Assembly: GCF_002258215.1 (NCBI RefSeq)
Contig: NZ_NEFY01000006.1
Coordinates: 124,001-188,000 of the forward strand
DNA: 64,000 nt
Origin: Marinobacter vinifirmus
GTDB taxonomy: Bacteria > Pseudomonadota > Gammaproteobacteria > Pseudomonadales > Oleiphilaceae
Direction: 5' to 3'
The notes beneath the pieces were generated by a model. It saw nothing but the letters and a program-made list of their open reading frames with translations. It did no database searches and was not told where the DNA came from. A program made the position numbers and the translations under genes. This document shows, piece after piece, positions 53,028 to 61,031 of this stretch; the first letter of the stretch is position 1; each line of letters opens with the position of its first letter.

Positions 53028-53961
53028 TGCTGTACTCCTGGATTCGGCCGCCGCCCCAGATGGTGCCTCTCGGGTCTTGCTCAAGCCTGCGGGTAAACGA
53101 GTTCAGGTTGCGGAGGGTGCTGCGCAGCTCCCGTAAGGCCGGTGTGAGCTCGCCCAGGCCCTGAAGCCCGGAGTCCAGTGCACCTTCGTTATTACCGGTC
53201 ACACGGTTCAGCCGGTCCAGGGTGGGCTGCAGGGTTGAGATGGCCTTATCCATCGACTCCAATACTGGCGTAATCTGCTCGCCCAACACCACGCGCGCAT
53301 GGTCAGAGGTGGCGGATACCTTTACGGCAGCTTCTTCTGCCCGAATCGCTGCCGCATCGAACTGCTCCATCAGTGCCATCATGTCATCCCGGCTTGCCAG
53401 CAGCGATTCGGTTGCCAGCCGGGTGTTGTCCAGAATGGTGGCTACGTTGCCCAGGTTTTCCTCGTTCAACAGCTGGTTCATGCTGGTCAGCAGGCGTTCG
53501 GCCTTCGACAACATGGCTTCGCCGTTATTGAGCAGGTTGGAAAATGCAGAGGGCTCGGCACTGATCAGCGGTGGATTCTCACGGCCACCTTCAAGCACCG
53601 GACTGTCCGGGCTGCCGCCGGTAAACTGCACGCTCATACTGCCGGTGATATTGGCCAGCACCAGTTCGGCACGGGTGTTTTCACGCACAGGAATGTCACT
53701 GCGAACCCGAACCAGCACACGAACATGGGCCGGGTTGTCGGGTGCCAGGGTCAGCTCCAGTACATCACCTACCGGCACGCCGCTGTATAGCACCGCATTA
53801 CCCTTGGACAGGCCGCCTACCGGGTGGTCGAAACCGATCTGGTAATAACTCCACTCCTGGTCTGCCGAGGACTTGCCTAACCACAGGGCGAACAGCAAGG
53901 CGGCGGTAACAGCCAGCAGCGTAAATAATCCGATAATGACGTGATGGGCTTTTGGCTCCAT
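53020..53961 (-). CDS. MCE (MlaD-like) domain protein
   Basis: The 313 residues have one N-terminal membrane helix (VIIGLFTLLAVTAALLFALWLG, about 8-29) followed by an MCE domain (about 38-115, with GLSKGNAVLYSGVPVGDVLEL and TGSMSVQFTGG). A long helical C-terminal region (about 140-300) could form the tunnel needle seen in related proteins. A periplasmic lipid-binding ring is the expected role. It is longer than MlaD and closer in plan to single-MCE proteins of MCE-ABC operons. Its start overlaps the ATPase gene by one base. Confidence 0.88.
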   Translation of the reverse strand: MEPKAHHVIIGLFTLLAVTAALLFALWLGKSSADQEWSYYQIGFDHPVGGLSKGNAVLYSGVPVGDVLELTLAPDNPAHVRVLVRVRSDIPVRENTRAELVLANITGSMSVQFTGGSPDSPVLEGGRENPPLISAEPSAFSNLLNNGEAMLSKAERLLTSMNQLLNEENLGNVATILDNTRLATESLLASRDDMMALMEQFDAAAIRAEEAAVKVSATSDHARVVLGEQITPVLESMDKAISTLQPTLDRLNRVTGNNEGALDSGLQGLGELTPALRELRSTLRNLNSFTRRLEQDPRGTIWGGGRIQEYSND

Positions 53962-54782
53962 TAACCGGGCTCCTGTTCGGTCAGCCTGTTGTGTGCATCA
54001 ATCGCGGCCCGCCCGCGGGGGCCGTGGAAGTAGTCCTGTATCCAGCTGTCATCTGTGCGGGATACGTTATCCAGGGTATCTGCCACCAGCACCTTGCGCC
54101 GGGACAACACTGCCACCCGGTCGCAGGTGGTGTACAGGGTATCCAGATCGTGGGTGACCAGGAATACCGTTAACCCCAGGGCATTGCGCAGGGTGACAAT
54201 CAGTTCGTCAAACGCGGCAGCGCCGATCGGGTCCAGCCCCGCTGTGGGCTCGTCCAGAAACAATATTTCAGGGTCCAGGGCCAGCGCCCGGGCCAGCGCC
54301 GCACGTTTCACCATGCCGCCGGATAACTCCGCCGGGTATTTGCGGGCCGCCTCGGGCTGCAAGCCGGTCAGGGCCAGCTTCATGCGGGCCAGTTCTTCCG
54401 CTTCGGCCCGCTTCAGCCCCGCGTGCTCGATCAGGGGCAGGGCAATATTCTGTTCCAGATTCAGGGAGGTAAATAGAGCGCCGCCCTGAAACAGCACGCC
54501 AAACCGCTGCTCATAAAGCGAACGTTCCGGTGCTGACAGCTCTGTTAGATCCTGCCCGAATACCGTGATGTGGCCCGCCGTCGGCGTGTTCAAGCCGACA
54601 ATGCTGCGAAGCAGCACGGATTTTCCTGTGCCGGATCCGCCAACCACGCCGAGGATTTCGCCCGGGTAGAGGTTCAGGTCCAGGTCTTCATGTACTGAAT
54701 GGCTGCCAAAGCGGTTGCTCAGGCCCCGAACCTGAATGATCGGCGTTTGGTGCGTGTGGTTATCCCGCGTGCCCATGGCCAT
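53961..54782 (-). CDS. ABC transporter ATPase (MlaF-like)
   Basis: The 273-residue cytoplasmic ATPase has Walker A GGSGTGKSVLL (about 49-59), signature LSGGMVKRAALARALA (about 150-165), and Walker B EILFLDEPTAGLDP. The GGM(V)KR variant of the signature is typical of the MlaF/Ttg2A family. It lies three bases downstream of the permease gene and overlaps the MCE gene, so it powers this lipid-transport system. A second Mla system probably exists elsewhere in the genome; whether this is that system or a Pqi/Let-like one is open. Confidence 0.9.
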   Translation of the reverse strand: MAMGTRDNHTHQTPIIQVRGLSNRFGSHSVHEDLDLNLYPGEILGVVGGSGTGKSVLLRSIVGLNTPTAGHITVFGQDLTELSAPERSLYEQRFGVLFQGGALFTSLNLEQNIALPLIEHAGLKRAEAEELARMKLALTGLQPEAARKYPAELSGGMVKRAALARALALDPEILFLDEPTAGLDPIGAAAFDELIVTLRNALGLTVFLVTHDLDTLYTTCDRVAVLSRRKVLVADTLDNVSRTDDSWIQDYFHGPRGRAAIDAHNRLTEQEPG

Positions 54783-54785
54783 GCC

Positions 54786-55934
54786 TTACCAACCCATTTC
54801 CATAAAGAATAGCGCGGCTACGGAATCCAGCAGTATGACCATAAAGATAGATTGCACCACGCTGGAGGTGGTGTGCTCGCCCACGGACTGTGCGCTGCCC
54901 GACACCTTGAAACCTTCCAGGCAGCCGATCACGGCAATCAGGAAGGCAAACACGGGTGCTTTACCGATGCCCACCAGGAAATGTTTAAGGGCAATATCCC
55001 GCTCCACGATGGCCATAAACTGGCTGGGCGGAATATCCAGTGCCAGTGCGCACACCACAGCACCACCAACCATGCCCGCCATCATGCCGACAAAGGTAAG
55101 CACTGGCAGGCTCACCATCATGGCCAGTACCCTGGGGACTACAAGCAGCTCCACGGGGTTGAGGCCGAGGGTACGAATGGCATCCAGTTCTTCGTTGACC
55201 TTCATGGCCCCGATCTGGGCTGTGAAGGCACTGGCGGTTCGGCCGGCCAGCAAAATGGCCGCTAACAGTACGCCGAATTCCCGCAGGAATGAGAAAGCGA
55301 CCAGGTCCACGGTATAAATGGTCGCGCCAAAGTCCTCCAGCACCGTAGCACCCAGAAATGCGACGACAGCACCCACAAGAAACGTGAGCAAGGCAACAAT
55401 CGGAAGGGCGTTCAGGCCGGTGTCGTGCACAGCGGCCACGAACGGCGTAAAGCGCCAGCGTTTTGGCCGTGGGAGTATGTAGAACAGGGTGGTCAGGGTC
55501 TGGCCAATAAAACCGGACAGCAGCCATAACAGGCGGGTTAGCCGGGTGACCTTCTCTCCGGTGATTGCCAGCATGTTCAGCAGTGGATTAACCGTGGCTG
55601 GTGCCGGTGCGGATTCACACATGGATTCCGCCACGGCTTTAAGGAGTGCTTGCTGGGCTTCGGGCAGGGACGGTTGCTCCAGCGCGGCAAGCACCGGTTC
55701 GGCACCCAGCATTTTCACCATCAGGGACGCGCCCGCGGTATCCAGTCGTCCAAGGCGGGTAAATTCCGGCTTCAGTGAAGTGTTCTCTGCCTTGAATTGC
55801 GATACCTGCCGGTTCAGTGCCGGGTAATGGGCAAGGGTCCAGTCTCCGGCAAAGGCCACCGTATTGCCGGACAACTCAAGGGTGCCGGCAGGCTCGCCGG
55901 CTTTGGCTGTAGTAAGGCCCGAAGTTATCGCCAC
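54786..55934 (-). CDS. MlaE-type permease with N-terminal STAS domain
   Basis: The 382 residues divide into an N-terminal STAS-like domain (about 18-110: LELSGNTVAFAGDWTLAHYPALNRQ; LDTAGASLMVKML) and a C-terminal MlaE/YrbE permease (from about 150) with five or so helices and the family loop ... KVNEELDAIRTLGLNPVELLVVPRV. In E. coli Mla the STAS part is a separate protein (MlaB), whereas here it is fused, a known variant. It is the first gene of the four-gene operon, 36 bases after thiQ. Confidence 0.88.
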   Translation of the reverse strand: MAITSGLTTAKAGEPAGTLELSGNTVAFAGDWTLAHYPALNRQVSQFKAENTSLKPEFTRLGRLDTAGASLMVKMLGAEPVLAALEQPSLPEAQQALLKAVAESMCESAPAPATVNPLLNMLAITGEKVTRLTRLLWLLSGFIGQTLTTLFYILPRPKRWRFTPFVAAVHDTGLNALPIVALLTFLVGAVVAFLGATVLEDFGATIYTVDLVAFSFLREFGVLLAAILLAGRTASAFTAQIGAMKVNEELDAIRTLGLNPVELLVVPRVLAMMVSLPVLTFVGMMAGMVGGAVVCALALDIPPSQFMAIVERDIALKHFLVGIGKAPVFAFLIAVIGCLEGFKVSGSAQSVGEHTTSSVVQSIFMVILLDSVAALFFMEMGW

Positions 55935-55970
55935 AGAATGAAAAAATCCCTGCCAGAAGTCTTAGCAAGC

Positions 55971-56585
55971 TTAAAGATTCCAGTTGCTGTCTGCCAGTAT
56001 CTTTCGGTCTTCTTCATCATGGCTTGCCAGGATCAGGGTAATGCCGCTGGCCTTTTCCTGCAGTAACAAGTCGCGGATGATGGCCCTGGCGTCCGGGTCC
56101 AGCCCGGTCATGGGCTCGTCCAGCAGCAGTACCGGTTTGCGCCGCAGAATGGCGCGCAGCAGGGCAACTCGCTGCCGCTGGCCACCGGATAGTTCGCCGG
56201 GCAGGCGCGCACCAAAACCGCCGAGCCCGGTTTGTTCAAGACCCTGCTCAATGGCCAGTTTCTGTTCGCAGGACAGCTTCATGCCGGGGTGAAGGCCAAG
56301 ACCGATATTGGTGAAGACATCCAGGTGCTCGAACAGGTTGTGCTCCTGGAACACGCTTGTTACCGGCCGCTCCCAGGCGGGCAGGTTATGGATAGCTTGG
56401 TTGTTCCAGAGAATTTCTCCGCTTTTGGGTGCCAGAAAGCCGGCAACCAGGTTCAGCAAGGTGGATTTACCGGTTCCACTGGCACCGCGTACCGCGAGGC
56501 AATGCCCGGCGGCGACCGAGAAGTGGAAGCGCCACTCCTCCGACTGATCCGGGTACTGGAAACACAGGTTTCTTAGCTCAAGCAT
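55971..56585 (-). CDS. thiQ: Thiamine ABC transporter ATPase ThiQ
   Basis: The 204 residues from the ATG at 56585 (MLELRNLCFQYPDQ) include Walker A GASGTGKSTLLNL, signature LSGGQRQRVALLRAI and Walker B VLLLDEPMTGLDPDARA. At about 205 residues it is as short as other ThiQ proteins. It overlaps the end of thiP by eight bases and together with thiB and thiP forms the thiamine/TPP importer controlled by the riboswitch at 59331. The longer in-frame start within thiP is rejected. Confidence 0.92.
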   Translation of the reverse strand: MLELRNLCFQYPDQSEEWRFHFSVAAGHCLAVRGASGTGKSTLLNLVAGFLAPKSGEILWNNQAIHNLPAWERPVTSVFQEHNLFEHLDVFTNIGLGLHPGMKLSCEQKLAIEQGLEQTGLGGFGARLPGELSGGQRQRVALLRAILRRKPVLLLDEPMTGLDPDARAIIRDLLLQEKASGITLILASHDEEDRKILADSNWNL

Positions 56586-58260
56586 GGCGAGGCTCCGGAG
56601 CAGCGGCGGGGGCAGGCTCTGTGTTTGTGCCCGGGGCCCGCCGGGCAACCCGGGACAGCAGGGCGAAGAGAGTCACGAGTAACAAAAGCAGCCACAGCCC
56701 GGTGCCAGCCGCTTCGCTGATTCGGTAACTGCCCAGCTGCTGGTAAAGCAGAACCGGCAACGTGGGCTGCCCGGGGCTGCCGAACAGGGCAATTACCCCG
56801 AAATCTCCCAGCGACAGGGCAATGCCATAGGCCAGGCCCAGGGCGATTGGCCGGCGCAGCCTTGGCCAGTGCAACCAGCGCCAGCGATACCAGCCCAGGA
56901 TACCGAGCTGACTCGCCTGGTTCAGGGTGTTCTTGTCGATGGCATTCAGTGGCCCACGCAGCACCTGCAGCACAAATGGAATGGCCATCAATCCGTTAAT
57001 CAAAGACACCAGCACCCAGCCTTGGGCGCTATTCCCGAGCTGGGGCCGCAACAACAGGAACAGGCCGGTACCTAGCACCAGGGGCGGTACAATCAGCGGC
57101 AGGTAGCCCGTGGTAACCGGAATGGCTGCCAGTATCCGGTTTCCGGGTTTGTTGGCGGCCGCCAGTGTGAACAGGCTGGCGACAACCGCCCCCAGCCCGG
57201 CAGGAACAGCAATCAACAAACTTCGCCCTGTAGCGGGGAGCAGTTGTCCGTAGATAGATGGCATGGGTGAGGCCGGCCAGAGTGCCGGCAAACCGCGTAA
57301 CGCGATGGCCAGCAGGGGCAGCGTCAGGAAAACGGAAAAGATGCCCAGCAGCAACACGCGCCCCAGACCCTGCCCGGGGCTGTCTTTTAAAGAGACAGTT
57401 TCAGCAAACCGCCGATCCGGAAGCAGTGAGGACTCCAGCCGGTTCCGGAACACCAGCCACCACAGGCTGCCGCAAATAACCAGCTGAATAGTGGCCAGGA
57501 TGGCAGCCTGGCCAAAATCGAATTCGAACCGCAACGCCTGGTAAATAGCCACTTCAAGGGTTGTGGCGCGAGGCCCGCCACCCAGGGTCATGATGATGGC
57601 GAAGCTGGTAAAACACAGGGTAAAGACCAATGCTGACACCCCTGGCAGGACCGGCCGCAATGCGGGCCATCGAACCGCACGCCAGAGCCACCAGCCGCTC
57701 AACCCGAGCTGGGAAGCAACCCGCAATCTCGGTGCCGGAACCGATTCCAGTGCTTGCAGAAGAATTCGTGCGGCCAGCGGTGCATTAAAAAACACGTGGG
57801 CCAGTAAGATTCCATTCAGGCCGTAAAGGCTCCAGCCATGATCAGGCAGCCAATCGTTCAGAAGACTGGTCAGCCAGCCCTGGCGACCGTACACCCCGAT
57901 GATGCCTGAAACCGCCACTATGGTGGGAAGCACCAGGCTCAGCTCCATCAACCGTAGCAGCAGGCTACGGCCGGGAAAATGGCTGAGCCGTGCCAGTGTC
58001 ATGGCCACCGGCAGCGCAATGAGCAGGCTTAGAATGACCGATAACACAGCCTGCCAAACCGTAAACCAGACAACGCCTCTTAAATAGCGGCTTTGCCACA
58101 GCTCTTCGAATTCCAGCGTGCCAGCTGTGTGAAGCAGTGCCCCCAGGCCCAACAGCACCAGCCCGATCAAGGCCAGCGCAATGATCAGGCCCGGAGCCAG
58201 TTGCCACGCAGGGGCGCTGAATGGAGCAGGGCGCAGGGGTTGTGATTGGTTAGCGGCCAT
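56578..58260 (-). CDS. thiP: Thiamine ABC transporter permease ThiP
   Basis: The 560-residue inner-membrane protein is a tandem fusion of two binding-protein-dependent permease domains (about 12 helices). Each half carries an EAA-type loop: the first near VPAPRLRVASQLGLSGWWLWRAVRWP, the second near TLNQASQLGILGWYRWRWLHWP. The fused architecture and length are typical of ThiP. It starts five bases after thiB and overlaps thiQ. Confidence 0.92.
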   Translation of the reverse strand: MAANQSQPLRPAPFSAPAWQLAPGLIIALALIGLVLLGLGALLHTAGTLEFEELWQSRYLRGVVWFTVWQAVLSVILSLLIALPVAMTLARLSHFPGRSLLLRLMELSLVLPTIVAVSGIIGVYGRQGWLTSLLNDWLPDHGWSLYGLNGILLAHVFFNAPLAARILLQALESVPAPRLRVASQLGLSGWWLWRAVRWPALRPVLPGVSALVFTLCFTSFAIIMTLGGGPRATTLEVAIYQALRFEFDFGQAAILATIQLVICGSLWWLVFRNRLESSLLPDRRFAETVSLKDSPGQGLGRVLLLGIFSVFLTLPLLAIALRGLPALWPASPMPSIYGQLLPATGRSLLIAVPAGLGAVVASLFTLAAANKPGNRILAAIPVTTGYLPLIVPPLVLGTGLFLLLRPQLGNSAQGWVLVSLINGLMAIPFVLQVLRGPLNAIDKNTLNQASQLGILGWYRWRWLHWPRLRRPIALGLAYGIALSLGDFGVIALFGSPGQPTLPVLLYQQLGSYRISEAAGTGLWLLLLLVTLFALLSRVARRAPGTNTEPAPAAAPEPRHA

Positions 58261-58265
58261 TGGGT

Positions 58266-59267
58266 TCAGCGGGTCATGGCGTCCAGCCAGGCATTCACCA
58301 GTGAGCGGCGTTCACGGGCGACCTCTGCCGGTTCCAGGAAGAGGGCTTTGGACGGGCGGATCAGCCGGTCAAATACCTCCGGCAACTCGTCACCAAGGTC
58401 GATAGCCGGATACATCACATTCTTCAACGGAATATGGCGCTGGAAGGCCGGCGATAACATGAACTCCATGAATTCCCGGCCGAGGGCCTGATTTTTGGAG
58501 CTATTCACCAGTGCGGCAACCTCCACCTGAAGGTAATGGCCTTCTTCAAAACGAGCTGCCTGGTAACGGTCTGTGTTATCGACCGCCATGTGATAGGCCG
58601 GAGAGGTACTGTAGGAAAGAATCATCGGGGCTTCGCCGTTCATGAACAGTGAAAAATACCCGTCACTCCAGCTCTGGGTCGTCGCCAGTACCTTGCCACT
58701 GAGTTGCTGCCATTTGGCGTGGGCGTCATCGCCATAAACCGCGTGCATCCAGAGCAGCAGGCCGAGGCCGGGAGTGCTGGTGCGGGGGTCCTGAATGATG
58801 ATTTTCAGGTCATCCGGTGCATTGACCAGCTCTTCCAGGCTTGCCGGAGGTTCCGGCAGCAGCTCGGTATCGTATACAAAGGCGAAGTAGCCCCAGTCGT
58901 AGGGCACGAAGGTGTCGTCCTGCCAGTCGACAGGCAGCGCCAGGTTGTTCAGTGTCAGCGTGTGCGGAGCCAGTAATCCGGTTTGCCGGGCGGCTTCCAT
59001 GGTGGCGGTATCCAGCCCCAACACCACATCGGCACTGGTTGAACTGCCCTCCAGGCGCAGTCGCTGAAGTATATCGCCGCCGCTTTCCAGCACTGTATAG
59101 TTCAGTTCGCATTCACACTGCTCTTCAAAAGCCTGCTTGACCGCGGGCCCGGGGCCCCATTCCGCCGCAAACGACGGGTGAGTATAAACGTTCAAAACCT
59201 GCGCAGGTTCGGCAGTAGCAAAAGCCGGGAGCAGGGCAGCGAAGAGTAGAGGCAAGCGGAAACGCAT
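58266..59267 (-). CDS. thiB: Thiamine-binding periplasmic protein ThiB
   Basis: The solute-binding subunit binds thiamine and its phosphates in the periplasm. From the ATG at 59267 (AGGTG upstream) it has 333 residues with a signal peptide (MRFRLPLLFAALLPAFATA) and the TbpA features VLNVYTHPSFAAEWGPGPAVK, ADVVLGLDTATMEAARQTGLL, and FVPYDWGYFAFVYD. The longer in-frame extension lies inside the riboswitch leader and is not coding. It is the first gene of thiBPQ. Confidence 0.94.
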   Translation of the reverse strand: MRFRLPLLFAALLPAFATAEPAQVLNVYTHPSFAAEWGPGPAVKQAFEEQCECELNYTVLESGGDILQRLRLEGSSTSADVVLGLDTATMEAARQTGLLAPHTLTLNNLALPVDWQDDTFVPYDWGYFAFVYDTELLPEPPASLEELVNAPDDLKIIIQDPRTSTPGLGLLLWMHAVYGDDAHAKWQQLSGKVLATTQSWSDGYFSLFMNGEAPMILSYSTSPAYHMAVDNTDRYQAARFEEGHYLQVEVAALVNSSKNQALGREFMEFMLSPAFQRHIPLKNVMYPAIDLGDELPEVFDRLIRPSKALFLEPAEVARERRSLVNAWLDAMTR

Positions 59268-59330
59268 AGTGATTACACCTTGGCTATGGAGGGGGCCATG
59301 CCGCGGTAACCACTGGAAAAGTGGCGGCTC

Positions 59331-59405
59331 AATCCCTACGCCGGTATTAGCCGGGTCAGGTTCCGCGGGTATGGTCTCAGCCCTGTCGGGCACCCCGTTG
59401 AGTCT
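59331..59405 (-). ncRNA. TPP riboswitch (THI element) of thiBPQ
   Basis: On the - strand all conserved THI-box blocks are present in order: CTCAACGGGGTGCC (from 59404), GGGCTGAGACCATACC (complement of 59368-59383), then CGCGGAACCTGACC and GGCTAATACCGGCGTAGGGA (ending at 59332). It lies about 65 bases before thiB. A hairpin CCACT/AGTGG nested in GCCGC/GCGGC (59302-59330) follows and may be the expression platform. Binding of thiamine pyrophosphate is expected to repress the importer. Confidence 0.96.
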
Positions 59406-59504
59406 TGGCGATTCTACCACGCCTGCGTGACGGTCTGTAATTTGTAACTTTGATTACGGTCTGTTTAAAAACCGTACAAAGGTGTCCGGGTTCTCATTAT
59501 TTGC

Positions 59505-59513
59505 TGTTAGAAT
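59505..59513 (+). promoter_or_regulatory. Extended -10 promoter of the L,D-transpeptidase-like gene
   Basis: TG-T-TAGAAT forms an extended -10 element about 55 bases before the ATG at 59567; no convincing -35 is seen. Confidence 0.45.
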
Positions 59514-59566
59514 AGTGCAAATTTCAATCGGATAGACCGTATTCTTCACCTATAGAGGTAAGGTGC

Positions 59567-60310
59567 ATGCCCAAGCATCGCAATCTGCTCAAATTTTGTA
59601 CAGCAATGTCCGGCCTTCTTTTTTCAGTGCTTTTCGCCACCAGCACCCAGGCCCAGTCCCTGAATAACCAGCTTTTTGATCGCCTTTCCAGTGCAGCCCC
59701 AAAACTGAACCCATCGGTTCTTGAAGCGGCTTTCAAGGCAACCCAGTGCGCCATCAGCAATGGCACCGCGATGCCAGAGAGGCTTGCTGTTATTGATTTT
59801 TCCCTGCCATCCAGCGAAGAACGCCTCTGGCTGTTTGACCTGGCCGATGGCAGCCTGGTTCTTAGGGAGCTGGTTGCCCATGGTAAAAACTCCGGCGACC
59901 GCGAAGCCAGTGCTTTCTCCAACATTGAGGGCAGCCACCAGTCCAGCATTGGACTGTTCAAGGCGGCGGAATCCTACAGCGGTGCCCACGGCTACTCCTT
60001 GCGGCTGGACGGACTGGAGCCGGGCTTCAATGACCTGGCCCGCCAGCGCGCTATTGTCATTCACGGGGCAGACTACGTAGAGAAGAGCTGGGTGAACAAA
60101 TACGGTCGCATTGGCCGCAGCCACGGCTGCCCGGCGGTAGACCGGGATGTGATCGCAAAGGTAGTAGACAACCTGAAAGGCGGCCAGCTGGTTTTCAAAT
60201 ACTACCCGGATGAAGAATGGCTGCAGGCTTCCAGCTACCTGAACTGCGACAGCGGCAACCAGCTTGCCGGCTCCCTTCAGGCGAACGCGGATGACGCCAG
60301 CCGGTCCTGA
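59567..60310 (+). CDS. Murein L,D-transpeptidase catalytic domain family protein
   Basis: The 247 residues have a signal peptide (MPKHRNLLKFCTAMSGLLFSVLFATSTQAQ) and a YkuD-type domain. The conserved His is in IVIHGADYV and the Cys-containing motif is GRIGRSHGCPAVDRDV, the His ... S-H-G-C-x-A pattern of the L,D-transpeptidase family. Members crosslink or modify peptidoglycan; this subgroup, with residues IDFSLPSSEERLWLFDLADG before the core, is not well characterised. It is monocistronic, with GAGGTAAGGTG upstream of the ATG. Confidence 0.87.
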   Translation: MPKHRNLLKFCTAMSGLLFSVLFATSTQAQSLNNQLFDRLSSAAPKLNPSVLEAAFKATQCAISNGTAMPERLAVIDFSLPSSEERLWLFDLADGSLVLRELVAHGKNSGDREASAFSNIEGSHQSSIGLFKAAESYSGAHGYSLRLDGLEPGFNDLARQRAIVIHGADYVEKSWVNKYGRIGRSHGCPAVDRDVIAKVVDNLKGGQLVFKYYPDEEWLQASSYLNCDSGNQLAGSLQANADDASRS

Positions 60311-60369
60311 CCGGTTTGGCTGAATTTTGTGCACATTAGCAATAAAAACAGAAACTTGAAAAAAAGGTG

Positions 60370-60397
60370 TTGACGCGCGAAGCGTAATCCGTAGAAT
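60370..60397 (+). promoter_or_regulatory. Promoter of the tRNA-Gly / tRNA-Cys unit
   Basis: TTGACG (60370-60375), a 16-base spacer and TAGAAT (60392-60397) are followed by a GC-rich discriminator (ACGC), typical of stable RNA promoters, about 38 bases before tRNA-Gly. Confidence 0.75.
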
Positions 60398-60434
60398 ACG
60401 CAGCCGTTGAGGAGGCAACGCCTCTGAACGAAGA

Positions 60435-60510
60435 GCGGGAATAGCTCAGTTGGTAGAGCACAACCTTGCCAAGGTTGGGGTCGCGAGTTCGAATCTCGTT
60501 TCCCGCTCCA
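60435..60510 (+). tRNA. tRNA-Gly (anticodon GCC)
   Basis: The 76 bases include an encoded CCA: acceptor GCGGGAA / TTCCCGC, D-arm with AGCTCAGTTGGTAGAGC, anticodon GCC at 60468-60470 in CCTTGCCAAGG, and T-arm GCGAG-TTCGAAT-CTCGT. It is first of a two-tRNA unit. Confidence 0.97.
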
Positions 60511-60564
60511 TTTTCCAAGTCTCTCACGCCCCCTGAGAGCAAAAGCCAGATTCCAGGCTTACCC

Positions 60565-60638
60565 GGCGCGGTGGCAGAGTGGTTATGCAGCGGACTGCAA
60601 CTCCGTGTACGCCGGTTCGATTCCGACCCGCGCCTCCA
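60565..60638 (+). tRNA. tRNA-Cys (anticodon GCA)
   Basis: The 74 bases include an encoded CCA: acceptor GGCGCGG / CCGCGCC with discriminator T, anticodon GCA at 60597-60599, and T-arm GCCGG-TTCGATT-CCGAC. It lies 54 bases after tRNA-Gly and is probably co-transcribed, as in many gammaproteobacteria. Confidence 0.97.
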
Positions 60639-60674
60639 TTTTTTCCTTACGAAAATCATCGGTTTATCCGAGCT

Positions 60675-60824
60675 TTATTGGCTGACTGCCTTTCGCTCAG
60701 GTACGTCTGACTGCGTTAGCATGCGGCCAACTACATACCCTGCTGCCACGCCGACCAGTGCTGAAACCGGCCCGATGAAGCCGCCTACCAGTCCACCAAC
60801 AAACATCAGTACCACGCTTTTCAT
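60675..60824 (-). CDS. Small glycine-rich membrane protein
   Basis: From the ATG at 60824 (GGAGGAG seven bases upstream) the product is 49 residues. One long hydrophobic Gly-rich stretch (VVLMFVGGLVGGFIGPVSALVGVAAGYVVG) is followed by a polar tail (RMLTQSDVPERKAVSQ). It could span the membrane once as a long helix or twice as a hairpin around the central Pro. The family is not recognised. A LexA-type box lies 95 bases upstream, about midway to the divergent HEWFH-motif gene. Confidence 0.6.
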   Translation of the reverse strand: MKSVVLMFVGGLVGGFIGPVSALVGVAAGYVVGRMLTQSDVPERKAVSQ

Positions 60825-60918
60825 ACAGACTCCTCCTGCCTTCCTGGCAACTGCATTGGTCCGAGTATAGGAGATTGTGCCTGACTGTGGTTGACCCACC
60901 CGTGTAGCCTCGTCAAAA

Positions 60919-60938
60919 TACTGTATATGTAAACAGTA
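60919..60938. promoter_or_regulatory. LexA (SOS) box
   Basis: CTGTATATGTAAACAG, flanked by TA on both sides, fits CTGT-N8-ACAG with the A/T-rich core of gammaproteobacterial LexA sites. It is 94 bases from both the HEWFH-motif gene (61032, +) and the small membrane protein gene (60824, -). A possible + strand promoter, TTGACC (60891-60896) with CAAAAT 17 bases later (60914-60919), abuts the box, which would allow LexA repression. Functional control is inferred. Confidence 0.7.
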
Positions 60939-61031
60939 CTAGGTGTAAAGCATGTCCTGCATTCTGCTTGGTAACTACGAATCCGTCTCAAGCCTGAGCA
61001 TCCTGATGTTTCTGGAGATGGGAGGCTGGGA

